NCBI GenBank assembly: GCA_900539695.1
Contig: UQDG01000021.1
Location: 1 to 40,435 of the forward strand
Source of the DNA: an uncultured Oscillospiraceae bacterium
GTDB lineage: Bacteria > Bacillota > Clostridia > Oscillospirales > Ruminococcaceae
DNA length: 40,435 bases
Direction of reading: 5' to 3'
Positions within the stretch are counted from its first letter, which is position 1. Each line of letters starts with the position of its first letter. Both the position numbers and the translations under genes were made by a program. Under the pieces are notes generated by a model. The model saw only the letters and a list, made by a program, of their open reading frames with translations. It was not told the origin of the DNA and ran no database searches. Shown piece after piece: positions 1-7,530 of the stretch.

Positions 1-643
1 AGTAGTTCATCATGGAGAACATGCCCTTCTTCATCTCGCCGCCGTACCAGGTGTTGATGATGACCTGCTCATGGCTGGTGATGTTGAAGGCAACGCAGGT
101 CTCGCTGTTCAGGCCCAGTTCCTTATAGTTCTCGACCTTAGCCTTGGAGGCATTGTAAACAACGAAATCAGGCTCGAAGTTCTCCAGCTCCTCAGCAGAG
201 GGCTTGATGAACATGTTGGTAACAAAGTGTGCCTGCCAGGCCACTTCCACGATGAAGCGGATAGCCATGCGGGTATCCTTGTTGGCGCCGCAGAAAGCAT
301 CAACAACAAACAGGCGCTTGTTGCACAGCTCTTTCTTGGCGATATCCTTAACGGTAGCCCAAGTGGACTCGCTCATGGGATGGTTATCGTTCTTGTACTC
401 GTCGCTGGTCCACCAGACAGTGTCCTTGGAGTTCTCGTCCATGACGATGTACTTATCCTTGGGGGAGCGGCCGGTGTAAACGCCGGTCATAACATTGACA
501 GCGCCCAGCTCGCTGACCCGGCCCTTTTCGTAACCAGTCAGCTCAGGCTTGGTCTCCTCCTCGAACAGCATTTCGTAAGAGGGGTTGTGCACGATCTCAG
601 TCGTGCCGGTAATGCCATACTTGGTCAAATCCAACTTTGCCAT
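1..643 (-). CDS. pckA: Phosphoenolpyruvate carboxykinase (ATP), 5' part
   Basis: Converts oxaloacetate and ATP to phosphoenolpyruvate, CO2 and ADP (cytosolic; gluconeogenic, or run in reverse by gut anaerobes). The window holds about 214 N-terminal residues; the 3' end lies outside. Reading the minus strand gives a start [20 protein letters not shown], a family-typical [13 protein letters not shown] segment (substrate-binding Arg), then [13 protein letters not shown] and a segment ending [18 protein letters not shown], all characteristic of the ATP-type enzyme. The ATG at 643 is preceded by AAGAGG at a good distance. It has its own promoter, and the leader contains a hairpin with 8-bp arms at 690-709. 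The family call is firm; activity cannot be judged because the kinase loop is partly missing. Confidence 0.95.
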   Translation of the reverse strand, partial: MAKLDLTKYGITGTTEIVHNPSYEMLFEEETKPELTGYEKGRVSELGAVNVMTGVYTGRSPKDKYIVMDENSKDTVWWTSDEYKNDNHPMSESTWATVKDIAKKELCNKRLFVVDAFCGANKDTRMAIRFIVEVAWQAHFVTNMFIKPSAEELENFEPDFVVYNASKAKVENYKELGLNSETCVAFNITSHEQVIINTWYGGEMKKGMFSMMNY

Positions 644-756
644 GATGCAGATACCTCTTTCTCTATCAGTCTGTTTTGGGCTGTGATCCAAGTGGTGCGC
701 ACACCACTTTTCGCGGTATGAGGAGCCCAGCCCGCTACTTCCTCACCTTAGTTCTT

Positions 757-784
757 ATTATACAGATTTCCGCCGCAAAAGCAA
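757..784 (-). promoter_or_regulatory. Sigma-A type promoter of pckA
   Basis: On the minus strand, TTGCTT (784-779) and TATAAT (762-757) are separated by 16 nt. This predicts a leader of about 105 nt, with the hairpin AAGTGGTG-CGCA-CACCACTT at 690-709 in it. The hairpin may affect mRNA stability or be an operator; the sequence does not decide between these. Confidence 0.6.
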
Positions 785-893
785 TAAAAAATTCGTTAAA
801 TTTTTAGTACACTTCAGCATTTGTTGCCGAAAGTGGGCAATTTCTGGCCAGAATCGCATATTTTGTGAACAAACATTGCATGGGTTGTAAACA

Positions 894-920
894 TTAGCAC
901 TCCGTGCTTGACAGTGCTAA
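894..920 (+). promoter_or_regulatory. CIRCE operator (HrcA site) before hsp20
   Basis: TTAGCACTC (894-902), a 9-nt spacer and CAGTGCTAA (912-920) match the CIRCE consensus TTAGCACTC-N9-GAGTGCTAA with one mismatch, at the first base of the right arm. It overlaps the -35 box of the hsp20 promoter, the classical position for repression by HrcA, which is not encoded in this window. Confidence 0.88.
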
Positions 921-935
921 TTTCTGTGCTATACT
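908..935 (+). promoter_or_regulatory. Promoter of hsp20
   Basis: TTGACA (908-913), a 16-nt spacer, TATACT (930-935). The -35 hexamer lies across the CIRCE spacer and its right arm, so HrcA binding and RNA polymerase binding should be mutually exclusive. Together with the pckA leader this accounts for most of the 402-bp gene-free stretch 644-1045. Confidence 0.85.
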
Positions 936-1045
936 GAGGGTGTTCGAAGGGAAAAGAACCCCCAAGAACAAAAAAGAAAAACCAGAATCGCAAAAGTCCA
1001 CCGCTTATATTAATAAGCGGCCGATGAGAATTGGAGGAATGACTT

Positions 1046-1513
1046 ATGATGATGGTTCCGTATATGTTCAATGATGATTTGATGGATGACCTGTTTAACG
1101 ATAATTGGGAGCGCGACTTCGACCGCGCTATGCACAGCATGCAGCCCCGCCACATGTTTGGCAAACGCAGCGCCAATGTGATGAAGACCGATGTGCGCGA
1201 GACGAAGGATGGCTACGATGTCTTTGTTGATCTGCCCGGCTTCAAGAAAGAGGACGTCAAGCTGGACCTGCAGAACGGCTACCTGACCATCACCGCCAAC
1301 CGCAGTGAGGATCTGGACGAGAAGGACAACGAGGGCCGCTACATCCGCCAGGAGCGCTGCACCGGCAGCTGTGCCCGCAGCTTCTATGTAGGCGAGAACC
1401 TGAAGCCCACCGATGTTGCCGCCAAGTTCGAGAACGGCATCCTGGAGCTGAAGCTGCCCAAGGCTGACAAGCAGATTCCCGAAAAGCCCACCACGCTGAT
1501 CGAGATCCAGTAA
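1046..1513 (+). CDS. Small heat shock protein, Hsp20/alpha-crystallin family
   Basis: ATP-independent holdase that binds unfolding proteins and hands them to DnaK/ClpB; cytosolic oligomer. The 155-residue length is typical. An N-terminal arm (about 1-45) rich in Met, Asp and Phe precedes the alpha-crystallin domain (about 46-140), with the conserved segments DGYDVFVDLPGFKKEDVKLD and AKFENGILELKLPK. The short C-terminal tail has LIEIQ, close to the I-x-I/V anchoring motif. The start ATG at 1046 follows GGAGGA at 1033-1038; the next two codons also read Met, so the exact first residue could shift by one or two. The gene is a single transcription unit: CIRCE promoter upstream, strong terminator at 1546 downstream. 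Repression by HrcA and heat induction are inferred from the operator. Confidence 0.95.
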   Translation: MMMVPYMFNDDLMDDLFNDNWERDFDRAMHSMQPRHMFGKRSANVMKTDVRETKDGYDVFVDLPGFKKEDVKLDLQNGYLTITANRSEDLDEKDNEGRYIRQERCTGSCARSFYVGENLKPTDVAAKFENGILELKLPKADKQIPEKPTTLIEIQ

Positions 1514-1545
1514 CAGTTCCTTCGTCAGCGGACCTGACCTGATAT

Positions 1546-1588
1546 AAAGTGCGCCGCAGAGTGGAAACGCTCTGCGGCGCACTTTTTT
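1546..1588 (+). terminator. Rho-independent terminator of hsp20
   Basis: A stem with 16-bp arms 1546-1561 and 1570-1585, extended by two inner pairs to a GAAA tetraloop, is followed by a T run. It lies about 30 nt after the hsp20 stop. Confidence 0.92.
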
Positions 1589-1633
1589 GTTTTGACTTTT
1601 CCGCGTCCGCACCGTATAGGGAAAACCACTATA

Positions 1634-1690
1634 AATAATAAAAGCGCAGACCTTTGAGGCTAACGACTCGGAGTCTGTGCTTTTATTATT
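1634..1690. other. Long hairpin in AT-rich gene-free stretch 1589-1939
   Basis: Arms 1634-1651 and 1673-1690 pair over 18 bp with one G-U. They start AATAATAAAAGC and end GCTTTTATTATT, so the outer part is A/T-rich and could act as a bidirectional terminator. The rest of 1691-1939 is clearly more AT-rich than its neighbours and has no convincing ORF. It contains a 9-bp inverted repeat TTTGTGACA/TGTCACAAA (1690-1698 and 1775-1783), and a G/C hairpin near 1899-1915 just before the pilin ribosome binding site. No clean sigma-A promoter was found. Confidence 0.6.
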
Positions 1691-1939
1691 TTGTGACAAA
1701 ATATATTCGCCTTGCCCGTAGTGTGAACATCGGAAATTGAATGATGTGCGTATTTTTTCATAACAACGATAAAATGTCACAAAGGCTATTCCTCTACAGA
1801 ACAAAATCAACAAATAACGACAAAATTCGAGCATTTCTTGCGCAACTTCTTAAAATAGATTGAAAAAAATGGAGTAGAATAATGTGTAAGTGATAGGGAG
1901 GGGGATTCTCCCCCTAAATAAAGTGTGGAGGAAATTCTT

Positions 1940-2095
1940 ATGCTCGAAAAAATTCGTAACCTCAAGGACCGCAAAGGCTTTACGCTGGTAGAGCTCATTG
2001 TTGTGCTGGTCATTCTTGGCATTTTGGCGGCGCTACTTATCCCTGCGCTGACCGGTTACATTGACAAGGCTAACAAAGAAAAGGCTACCTCGGAG
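1940..2095 (+). pseudogene. Type IV pilin-like gene, leader-only fragment
   Basis: Starts at ATG 1940 behind GGAGG (1927-1931). Residues 1-52 hold a textbook prepilin leader: basic MLEKIRNLKDRKG, cleavage/methylation site G13|F14, Glu at mature position +5 (E18), then a hydrophobic helix (LIVVLVILGILAALLIPAL) and IDKANKEKATSE. After residue 52 (about 2095) pilin-like sequence stops. The frame has no stop and simply runs on antisense to the downstream sensor kinase gene, with implausible composition. The normal pilin body of 80 or more residues is therefore missing. Expression signals are intact. The break coincides with an imperfect hairpin/T-run, which suggests an internal deletion that joined the leader to a terminator. 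A very short functional peptide is possible but less likely. Confidence 0.75.
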
Positions 2096-2127
2096 CATAT
2101 CATATCATGCCGGGAGGAGCTTTTTTT
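2083..2127. terminator. Imperfect bidirectional terminator between pilin fragment and sensor kinase
   Basis: Left arm GGCTACCTCGG (2083-2093) pairs imperfectly with CCGGGAGGAGC (2110-2120). A run of seven T follows on the plus strand (2121-2127); on the minus strand TTTTCTTT follows the other arm. The left arm lies inside the last recognisable pilin codons. Confidence 0.6.
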
Positions 2128-2134
2128 ATTGTTA

Positions 2135-3583
2135 TTATGCCTTCGGGAACGTCACCTTGATGGTGGTGCCGCTGCCGACCTGGCTTTGCAGGTCGATGCG
2201 GGCGTGGTGCAGCAGGGCGATATGCTTGACGATGGCCAGCCCCAGGCCGGTGCCGCCGGTGGCCTTGCTGCGGCTTTTATCCACGCGGTAGAACCGCTCA
2301 AACACGCGGGCCTGGCTGTCCTGGGGGATGCCGATGCCGTTATCCTCTACCTGCAGCCAGGGGCCGTCGGGGCCGGTGCCGCAGCGCAGCTCCACATGGC
2401 CGCCGGGCTGGTTGTAGCGGATGGCATTGTCGCACAGGTTAGTGGCCAGTTCAGCCAGCAGGTCCTTGCTGCCCTGCACGGTGGCGGGCTGGGCGCTGTA
2501 TTGCAGCGTCACGTAGGCCTTGCGGGCGTTGACCGTCATGTTCTGGGCAGTCTCCTTGAGAAGCGCGGCCAGGTCCACCGGCGCCATCTCCGCCGGTTTT
2601 TCCCGGCTTTGGCTAGCTTGGGTGCTGTCCAGCTCGCTCAGCTGCAAAATATCGCTGACCAGCGCGATCATGCGCTGCGCCTCTTTATGGATGCGCGCCG
2701 CAAAGGTGGGCACATCGGCGGGCTTGGCCATGCCGGTCTCGATCAGCTCGGCGTAGCCGGAAATGCTGGTCAGCGGAGTCTTCAGCTCGTGGCTGACGTT
2801 GGCGGTAAACTCCCGGCGCATCGTCTCGTTATCCTCCCGCAGTTTGCGGTCGGTCTGGATGGTGCGCGCGAGGGGGATCAGTTCTTCATAGGGGACGTCC
2901 GCCTCGATGGTATCCAGGCTTTCGGCCAGATGGTTGATGGGCTGCACCAGGCGGCGGGTCAGCCACCAGGCCAGCACCGCCGTGGCCAGCAGGATGACCA
3001 CCACCGCGCCGCAGAGCAGCGGCAGGGTGTCGGCGCTCAGGCCCCAGATATTGGCCACGTCCTCGCCCACACGCAGCACTTGGGTGCCTTCCGGGGTGAC
3101 GATGCGGCGGGCGTAGTAGTGGGTCTCCTCCTGCATGGTCTGGCTTTCGCGGGTCGCGCTGGCGCTGCCGTCGGCCATAGCAGCGATGAACTCCGGGCGA
3201 TCGGCATGGCTGGGAAGGTCGGGGGCATCCACGGCGTAGACCTTGCTGTCCTTGTCATAGACCACGCCCGTGGCGGCCTCGCTGTCATACAGCACAGTGC
3301 CGCCGCCATCAATTAAGGTAAAGCGCAGGGAGGCGTCGCTCTCGGGCAGCAGGTTGGCCAGGGTCACGGCATCATGGGTGGGCTGGGCTTTGTATCCGGC
3401 GGCCACGCTGTCGCAGATCTGGCTCAGGTACTTATCCACCCGCACGGTGTAGCTGCGCTGGAACAGTACGGTGGCGATTGCCAGCGTAACCATCATGCAC
3501 AGCAGGCCCACGATGACCAGCCCGCGGCGGTAGCGGCGGGTCATGCTCAGGGGGCGCTTTTCTTTTTGTTGTTCGTCACTCAT
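2135..3583 (-). CDS. phoR: Sensor histidine kinase, PhoR-like
   Basis: Membrane sensor kinase that would phosphorylate the adjacent response regulator. 482 residues. TM1 about 21-41; extracytoplasmic sensor about 42-185; TM2 about 187-208; HAMP-like linker to about 255; HisKA with the phospho-acceptor H265 in FTANVSHELKTPLTSISGYA; HATPase_c with N-box N386 (NLCDNAIRY), G1 box DNGIGIP (414-420), F box FERFYRVDKSRS and G2 box GGTGLGLAI (443-451). All catalytic boxes are intact. The start overlaps the 3' end of the regulator gene by 8 nt, so the two are translationally coupled. The assignment to phosphate sensing rests on neighbours (Na/Pi transporter upstream, pst operon divergent) and on the PhoR-type H-box; the periplasmic domain itself is not diagnostic. 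Confidence 0.9.
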   Translation of the reverse strand: MSDEQQKEKRPLSMTRRYRRGLVIVGLLCMMVTLAIATVLFQRSYTVRVDKYLSQICDSVAAGYKAQPTHDAVTLANLLPESDASLRFTLIDGGGTVLYDSEAATGVVYDKDSKVYAVDAPDLPSHADRPEFIAAMADGSASATRESQTMQEETHYYARRIVTPEGTQVLRVGEDVANIWGLSADTLPLLCGAVVVILLATAVLAWWLTRRLVQPINHLAESLDTIEADVPYEELIPLARTIQTDRKLREDNETMRREFTANVSHELKTPLTSISGYAELIETGMAKPADVPTFAARIHKEAQRMIALVSDILQLSELDSTQASQSREKPAEMAPVDLAALLKETAQNMTVNARKAYVTLQYSAQPATVQGSKDLLAELATNLCDNAIRYNQPGGHVELRCGTGPDGPWLQVEDNGIGIPQDSQARVFERFYRVDKSRSKATGGTGLGLAIVKHIALLHHARIDLQSQVGSGTTIKVTFPKA

Positions 3584-4268
3584 CGGTGCCCTCCGTGCTC
3601 AGCTTGTAGCCCACCTTGCGCACGGTGCGGATGGCCTCGCCCGCAGCGCCCAGCTTTTGGCGCAGGGTGCGCACATGCATATCGATGGTGCGGGATTCCA
3701 GCAGGTCATCGGTGTCCCAGACTTCTTTCATGATGCGCTCGCGGGCCAACACCTGATCGGGATGCTCCAAAAACAGATGCAGCAGCGCGTATTCCTTAAA
3801 GGTGAGCTCCACAGGCACGCCGTCGGCCTTGACGGTGCGGGCTACATCGTCGATGACGATGCCGCCGAACTGCAGCGTCTTGGGCGCAGGGGCCGGGGCG
3901 GCTGCCGCGGCGCGGCGCAGCACGGCCTTGACCCGGGAAATAAACTCCATAATGCCGAAGGGCTTGCAGAGGTAATCGTCCGCGCCGTGGTCCAGCCCCT
4001 TGACGACGTCGATTTCGCTGGTTTTGGCGGTGACCATGATGACCGGCAGTGTCTGGGTGGCAGGGTCGTCCCGCAGCTTGGACAAGATCTGGTAGCCGTC
4101 CTCATCGGGCAGCATCACGTCCAGGATGACCAGTTCCGGCCGGGCCTGGTGCATGGCGGCCCAAAAGCTGGCGGCGTCCTCACAGCCGGCGGCCTCGTAG
4201 CCGTTGGTTTGCAGGGCATACTGTTCCAGTTCGCGGATGCTGGCGTCATCCTCCACAATGTAGATCAT
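3576..4268 (-). CDS. phoB: Response regulator, OmpR/PhoB family
   Basis: DNA-binding regulator, 230 residues. The receiver (1-120) has acidic D7/D8, phospho-acceptor D50 in VILDVMLPDEDGYQ, T80 and K102 (CKPF). A short Ala/Pro linker (about 121-132, AAAAAPAPAPK) leads to a winged-helix Trans_reg_C domain (about 135-228) with FKEYALLHLFLEHPDQVLAR and VRTLRQKLG. The ATG at 4268 is preceded by GAGAGGGG. Adjacent genes make a phosphate-responsive PhoB/PhoP role likely: it would bind the TTTAC repeats upstream of the Na/Pi transporter and pstS. No separate promoter was evident in the short gap after the Na/Pi gene, so expression may come through the weak terminator at 4286-4320. Confidence 0.9.
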   Translation of the reverse strand: MIYIVEDDASIRELEQYALQTNGYEAAGCEDAASFWAAMHQARPELVILDVMLPDEDGYQILSKLRDDPATQTLPVIMVTAKTSEIDVVKGLDHGADDYLCKPFGIMEFISRVKAVLRRAAAAAPAPAPKTLQFGGIVIDDVARTVKADGVPVELTFKEYALLHLFLEHPDQVLARERIMKEVWDTDDLLESRTIDMHVRTLRQKLGAAGEAIRTVRKVGYKLSTEGTDE

Positions 4269-4285
4269 ATAAGTTCCCCTCTCTT

Positions 4286-4320
4286 ACAAAAACAGGGGCC
4301 GGGCCATGCGCCCAGCCCCT
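4286..4320 (-). terminator. Terminator/attenuator between Na/Pi transporter and phoB
   Basis: Arms 4294-4304 and 4310-4320 (11 bp, one G-U), with T-rich GTTTTTGT on the minus strand at 4293-4286. It would separate, or only reduce, phoBR expression relative to the transporter gene upstream. Confidence 0.8.
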
Positions 4321-4325
4321 TTCGG

Positions 4326-6137
4326 TTATGCGTCTTCTTCCGCGTTGCCGGGGGCCGAAACAGGCTGCATCTCGGCGTAAGTCTCCGGCGGGAAGGTATA
4401 GCGGCCGCGGTATTTCTCGTACCGCTGCTCAAATTTCACGCTGCCGCCATGCTTGACGGAAGCCAGGTACTCGTGGGTATCGAACTTATCGGCGGCGACC
4501 TCGATCATTGCAACAGCGATGTTGGAACAGTGGTCAGCGATACGCTCGTAGTTGGTCAGCAGATCATCCAGCACAAAGCCGTACTCGATGGTGCATACAC
4601 CAGCCTGCAGGCGGGCAATATGGCGGGTCTTGACCTCGCGCACCAGACCGTCCACGACCTGCTCCAGCGGCTCGATCTTGCCGGCGGCGTAGACATCGCC
4701 CTTTTGGAAGGCATCGACGGTGCGGTTGACGATATCCTGCACAGCGGCTTCCAGCACGCCCAGGTCGCCCAGGGCTTCCTCGCTGAATTGGATGGATTTA
4801 TCGCGGATCTCCTCGGCCGTCTTGATCAGGTTGACGGCATGGTCCGAGACGCGCTCGAAATCGCCGATGGTGTGCAGCAGGGTGTTGATCGTGCGGTTAT
4901 CTTCGGTGGAGAGATGCTTGGCACTGAGCTTGACCAGGTAGGTGCCCAGCACGTCCTCGTAATGGTCGACGGCGTCCTCTTTGCGCTCGACCTCGTCGGC
5001 GATGGCATCGTTCCACTTATGAGTGGTAGACATGGCCTGCAGCAGCGAGGTGCGGCAGATCTCGGCCATATCGCCGCCGGTGAGCATGGCGCGGGCGACA
5101 GCCACAGACGGAGTTGCCAGCAGACGATCGTCCAGCAGGGAGTTCTCCTGCTTTTTGTCGGCGGGGGAGTCGGGCACGGTCATGATGGCCAGCTTTTCCA
5201 GCAGGCGGTTGAAGGGCAGCAGGATGGCGGTGGTGACTATGTTAAAAATGGTATGCACCATAGCGATGCCGAAGGTATTGGCCGTCGCATTAAAGAAGCT
5301 GAAACAAATCAGCGCATGCAGGCCGTAGAAGCCGCACAGGAAGATAATGGTGCCGATGACGTTGAAATAAAGATGGACGAAGGCAGTGCGCTTGGCGTTT
5401 TTGTTCGCACCGGCCGAGGAGATCAGCGCCGTAACGGTGGTGCCGATGTTCTGGCCCATGATGATGGGCACGGCGGCGGAGTAGGTGACAGCACCCGTGC
5501 TGGTCAGCGCCTGCAGGATGCCCACCGCCGCCGAGGACGACTGCAGCACGGCGGTCAGCACAGCGCCGGCAATGACGCCCAGCACCGGGTTGCTGAAGCT
5601 AAGGAAGAGATTCATGAACCAGGGCTCATCGGCCAGGGGAGACATGGCGTTGGACATAGTGTTCATGCCGGCCATCAGAATGGCGAAACCCAGCAGGATC
5701 TTGCCTACGCCGCGCTTGCGGTCCTTACCGACCATATACAGCCAGATGCCGATGAAGCCCAGGATCGGGCTCCAGGCATTGGGGTTGAGCATTTTGGTGA
5801 TAAAGCTCTCGCCCTCGAGACCCGACAAAGACAGCAGCCAGCCGGTAACAGTGGTACCAATGTTGGCACCCATGATAACGCCGATGGCCTGGTGCAGTTC
5901 CATCAGACCGGAGTTGACGAAGCCGACCGCCATAACGGTGGTGGCGCCGCTGGACTGAATAACGGCGGTGACCGCTACGCCCAGCAGCAGCGCCCGGATG
6001 GGGCTGGAAGTCATGGTGGAGAGGATGCCCTGCAATTTGCTGCCGGCGGTCTGCTCCAGCGCCTTGCCCATCAGGTCCATGCCATACAGGAACATAGCGA
6101 TGCCGCCCATCAGGGTGAACACATTAAAAATGGTCAT
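4326..6137 (-). CDS. Na+/phosphate cotransporter with C-terminal PhoU-like domain
   Basis: 603-residue inner-membrane protein of the NptA/YjbB (PF02690) family, driving phosphate movement with Na+. Two inverted Na/Pi repeats are visible: QSSGATT (61-67) with GANIGTTVTGWLL, and later VLQSSSAAVGIL with GQNIGTTVTALI. The QSS motifs are the family signature. Hydrophobic segments fill about residues 5-320. The C-terminal half (about 340-560) is soluble and helical, resembling PhoU (RTINTLLHTIGDFERVSDHA, TNYERIADHCSNIAVAM). The gene heads the minus-strand unit with phoB and phoR and is transcribed divergently from pstS, so both low- and high-affinity phosphate uptake sit in one regulatory unit. ATG 6137 is used; the upstream region carries a TATAAT and three 11-bp repeats. 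Confidence 0.9.
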   Translation of the reverse strand: MTIFNVFTLMGGIAMFLYGMDLMGKALEQTAGSKLQGILSTMTSSPIRALLLGVAVTAVIQSSGATTVMAVGFVNSGLMELHQAIGVIMGANIGTTVTGWLLSLSGLEGESFITKMLNPNAWSPILGFIGIWLYMVGKDRKRGVGKILLGFAILMAGMNTMSNAMSPLADEPWFMNLFLSFSNPVLGVIAGAVLTAVLQSSSAAVGILQALTSTGAVTYSAAVPIIMGQNIGTTVTALISSAGANKNAKRTAFVHLYFNVIGTIIFLCGFYGLHALICFSFFNATANTFGIAMVHTIFNIVTTAILLPFNRLLEKLAIMTVPDSPADKKQENSLLDDRLLATPSVAVARAMLTGGDMAEICRTSLLQAMSTTHKWNDAIADEVERKEDAVDHYEDVLGTYLVKLSAKHLSTEDNRTINTLLHTIGDFERVSDHAVNLIKTAEEIRDKSIQFSEEALGDLGVLEAAVQDIVNRTVDAFQKGDVYAAGKIEPLEQVVDGLVREVKTRHIARLQAGVCTIEYGFVLDDLLTNYERIADHCSNIAVAMIEVAADKFDTHEYLASVKHGGSVKFEQRYEKYRGRYTFPPETYAEMQPVSAPGNAEEDA

Positions 6138-6237
6138 CGGATTACACGTCCATTCTCTTTTTAGGCAGCGCCGCCGTTCCCCGCGCCCAAAACGCAGGCC
6201 TATGCGGTGCTGCTTTTATTTCTCTATACCGTTGTAT

Positions 6238-6310
6238 ATTATAGCTGGTTTCGGGGGCATTTCACCAGCAGAGATGCGTAAAGGTTTTGTAAAGTTTGTG
6301 TAAAATGCCG
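6238..6310 (-). promoter_or_regulatory. Promoter with three tandem Pho-box-like repeats (Na/Pi transporter)
   Basis: On the plus strand GTAAAGGTTTT (6278), GTAAAGTTTGT (6289) and GTAAAATGCCG (6300) repeat at an exact 11-nt period. On the minus strand these read CTTTAC/CTTTAC/TTTTAC with 5-nt spacers, the geometry of PhoP/PhoB boxes in Firmicutes. A TATAAT on the minus strand (6243-6238) has only a weak -35 at the right distance, as expected for an activator-dependent promoter. Confidence 0.65.
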
Positions 6311-6377
6311 TTTCTGCGTACATTTTGTCGTCTGTTGCCTTATATAAACTGTACAGCCGCTGGGATATGACCCAAAA

Positions 6378-6435
6378 CTTTACCAATTTTACAGCTTTTT
6401 TGCAAAACAGCTGCCTGCTTTTCACAAGCTTTACG
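6378..6435 (+). promoter_or_regulatory. TTTAC-type repeats upstream of pstS (possible Pho boxes)
   Basis: CTTTAC (6378), TTTTAC (6387), TTTCAC (6420) and CTTTAC (6429) form two pairs with 9-nt offset, the pairs being 42 nt apart, in the direction of pstS. They are less regular than the set for the divergent gene. No clear -35/-10 pair was found downstream. With the minus-strand set, this accounts for the gene-free stretch 6138-6563. Confidence 0.45.
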
Positions 6436-6563
6436 GGGATTGTACCTGACTATGGTCGAAACCGCCCCGGCGGCGCAGTACAATAGCCTTGTACCCGGGA
6501 AAACCCGGTACCGGCCTGTGCGCCGCAATGCAATGCCCCTTTGGGCAAAGGAGAAGTACATCT

Positions 6564-7523
6564 ATGAAACGCAAATCTGTTGCTGCTGTTGTTACCGCCG
6601 CTGCTATGATGATGAGCCTTGCCGCCTGCGGCAGCTCCGCCGCCGATTCCACCCCCGCTGCTTCTGAGAGCACCGCCTCTTCCGAGGCTGCTTCCGGCGA
6701 GGCTGCCCCGGCCGAGAGCGAAGCCGCTGCTGACTTCGACACCGACCAGGACATCACCGTCATCTCCCGTGAGGACGGTTCCGGCACCCGCGGTGCTTTT
6801 ATCGAACTGACCGGCGTGGAGGAAAAGAACGCCGACGGCCAGAAGGTCGACAACACCACCGAGGCCGCTGCCATCCAGTCCAGCACCAACGGCGTCATGA
6901 CTGCCGTCGCCAACGATGAGACCGCCATCGGCTATATCAGCCTTGGCTCCCTGAACGATTCCGTCAAGGCTGTCAAGGTCGGCGGCATCGAGGCTTCTGC
7001 CGAGACCGTCAAGGACGGCAGCTACACCCTGGCCCGTCCCTTCAACATCGTGACCAACGGCGAAGCCACCGACCCCGTGGCCGTTGACTTCATCGCCTAC
7101 TGCCTGAGCAAGGACGGCCAGGCTCTGGCCACCGAGGAAGGCTACGTTGGCAGCGAGGGCGAGGATTACACCTCCGCCCAGCCGGAAGGCAAGATCACCG
7201 TTGGCGGTTCCTCCTCCGTCTCTCCGCTGATGGAAAAGCTGATCGAAGCTTACAAGACCGTGAACCCCAACGCCGAGCTGGAACTGCTGACCTCTGATTC
7301 CACCACCGGTGTTTCCGGCGCGCTGGATGGCAGCTACACCATCGGCATGGCCAGCCGCGAGCTGAAAGATTCCGAGACAGAGGGCGGCGCCGTTTCCACC
7401 GTCCTGGCCCAGGATGGCATCGCCGTCGTCGTCAACCCCGTCAATTCTGTTGAGGATCTGACCGTTGACCAGATCAAGGGCATCTACACCGGCGAGCTGA
7501 CCGTCTGGAGCGATTTGCAGTAA
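6564..7523 (+). CDS. pstS: Phosphate ABC transporter substrate-binding lipoprotein, permuted domain order
   Basis: Extracellular phosphate-binding lipoprotein, 319 residues from ATG 6564 (GGAG at 6550-6553); longer upstream frames lack a ribosome binding site. The signal peptide ends in lipobox LAAC with C22 as lipidation site, followed by an Ala/Ser/Glu linker (about 23-55). The first mature domain begins DITVISREDGSGTRGAF, which holds the phosphate-binding GSGT loop normally found in the second half of PstS. The second begins KITVGGSSSVSPLMEKL, normally the N-terminus, and contains SDSTTGVSGAL and IGMASRELKDSE. The protein ends at IYTGELTVWSDLQ, the point where the canonical order would continue into the first segment. 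All binding segments are present but circularly permuted. It leads pstSCAB-phoU, and a 243-bp gap filled with repeats separates it from pstC. Confidence 0.92.
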   Translation: MKRKSVAAVVTAAAMMMSLAACGSSAADSTPAASESTASSEAASGEAAPAESEAAADFDTDQDITVISREDGSGTRGAFIELTGVEEKNADGQKVDNTTEAAAIQSSTNGVMTAVANDETAIGYISLGSLNDSVKAVKVGGIEASAETVKDGSYTLARPFNIVTNGEATDPVAVDFIAYCLSKDGQALATEEGYVGSEGEDYTSAQPEGKITVGGSSSVSPLMEKLIEAYKTVNPNAELELLTSDSTTGVSGALDGSYTIGMASRELKDSETEGGAVSTVLAQDGIAVVVNPVNSVEDLTVDQIKGIYTGELTVWSDLQ

Positions 7524-7530
7524 TTTGAAT

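Noticed and set aside
1925..3316. A 463-residue plus-strand protein starting with the pilin leader
   Set aside because: Only the first 52 residues resemble a pilin; the rest is antisense to the histidine kinase gene, so it was treated as a broken pilin gene running on by chance.
3543..6164. An 873-codon open frame on the plus strand across the phoB and Na/Pi transporter region
   Set aside because: It is antisense to two clear gene families, has no ribosome binding site and has the His/Gln/Gly-rich composition typical of GC-rich antisense frames.
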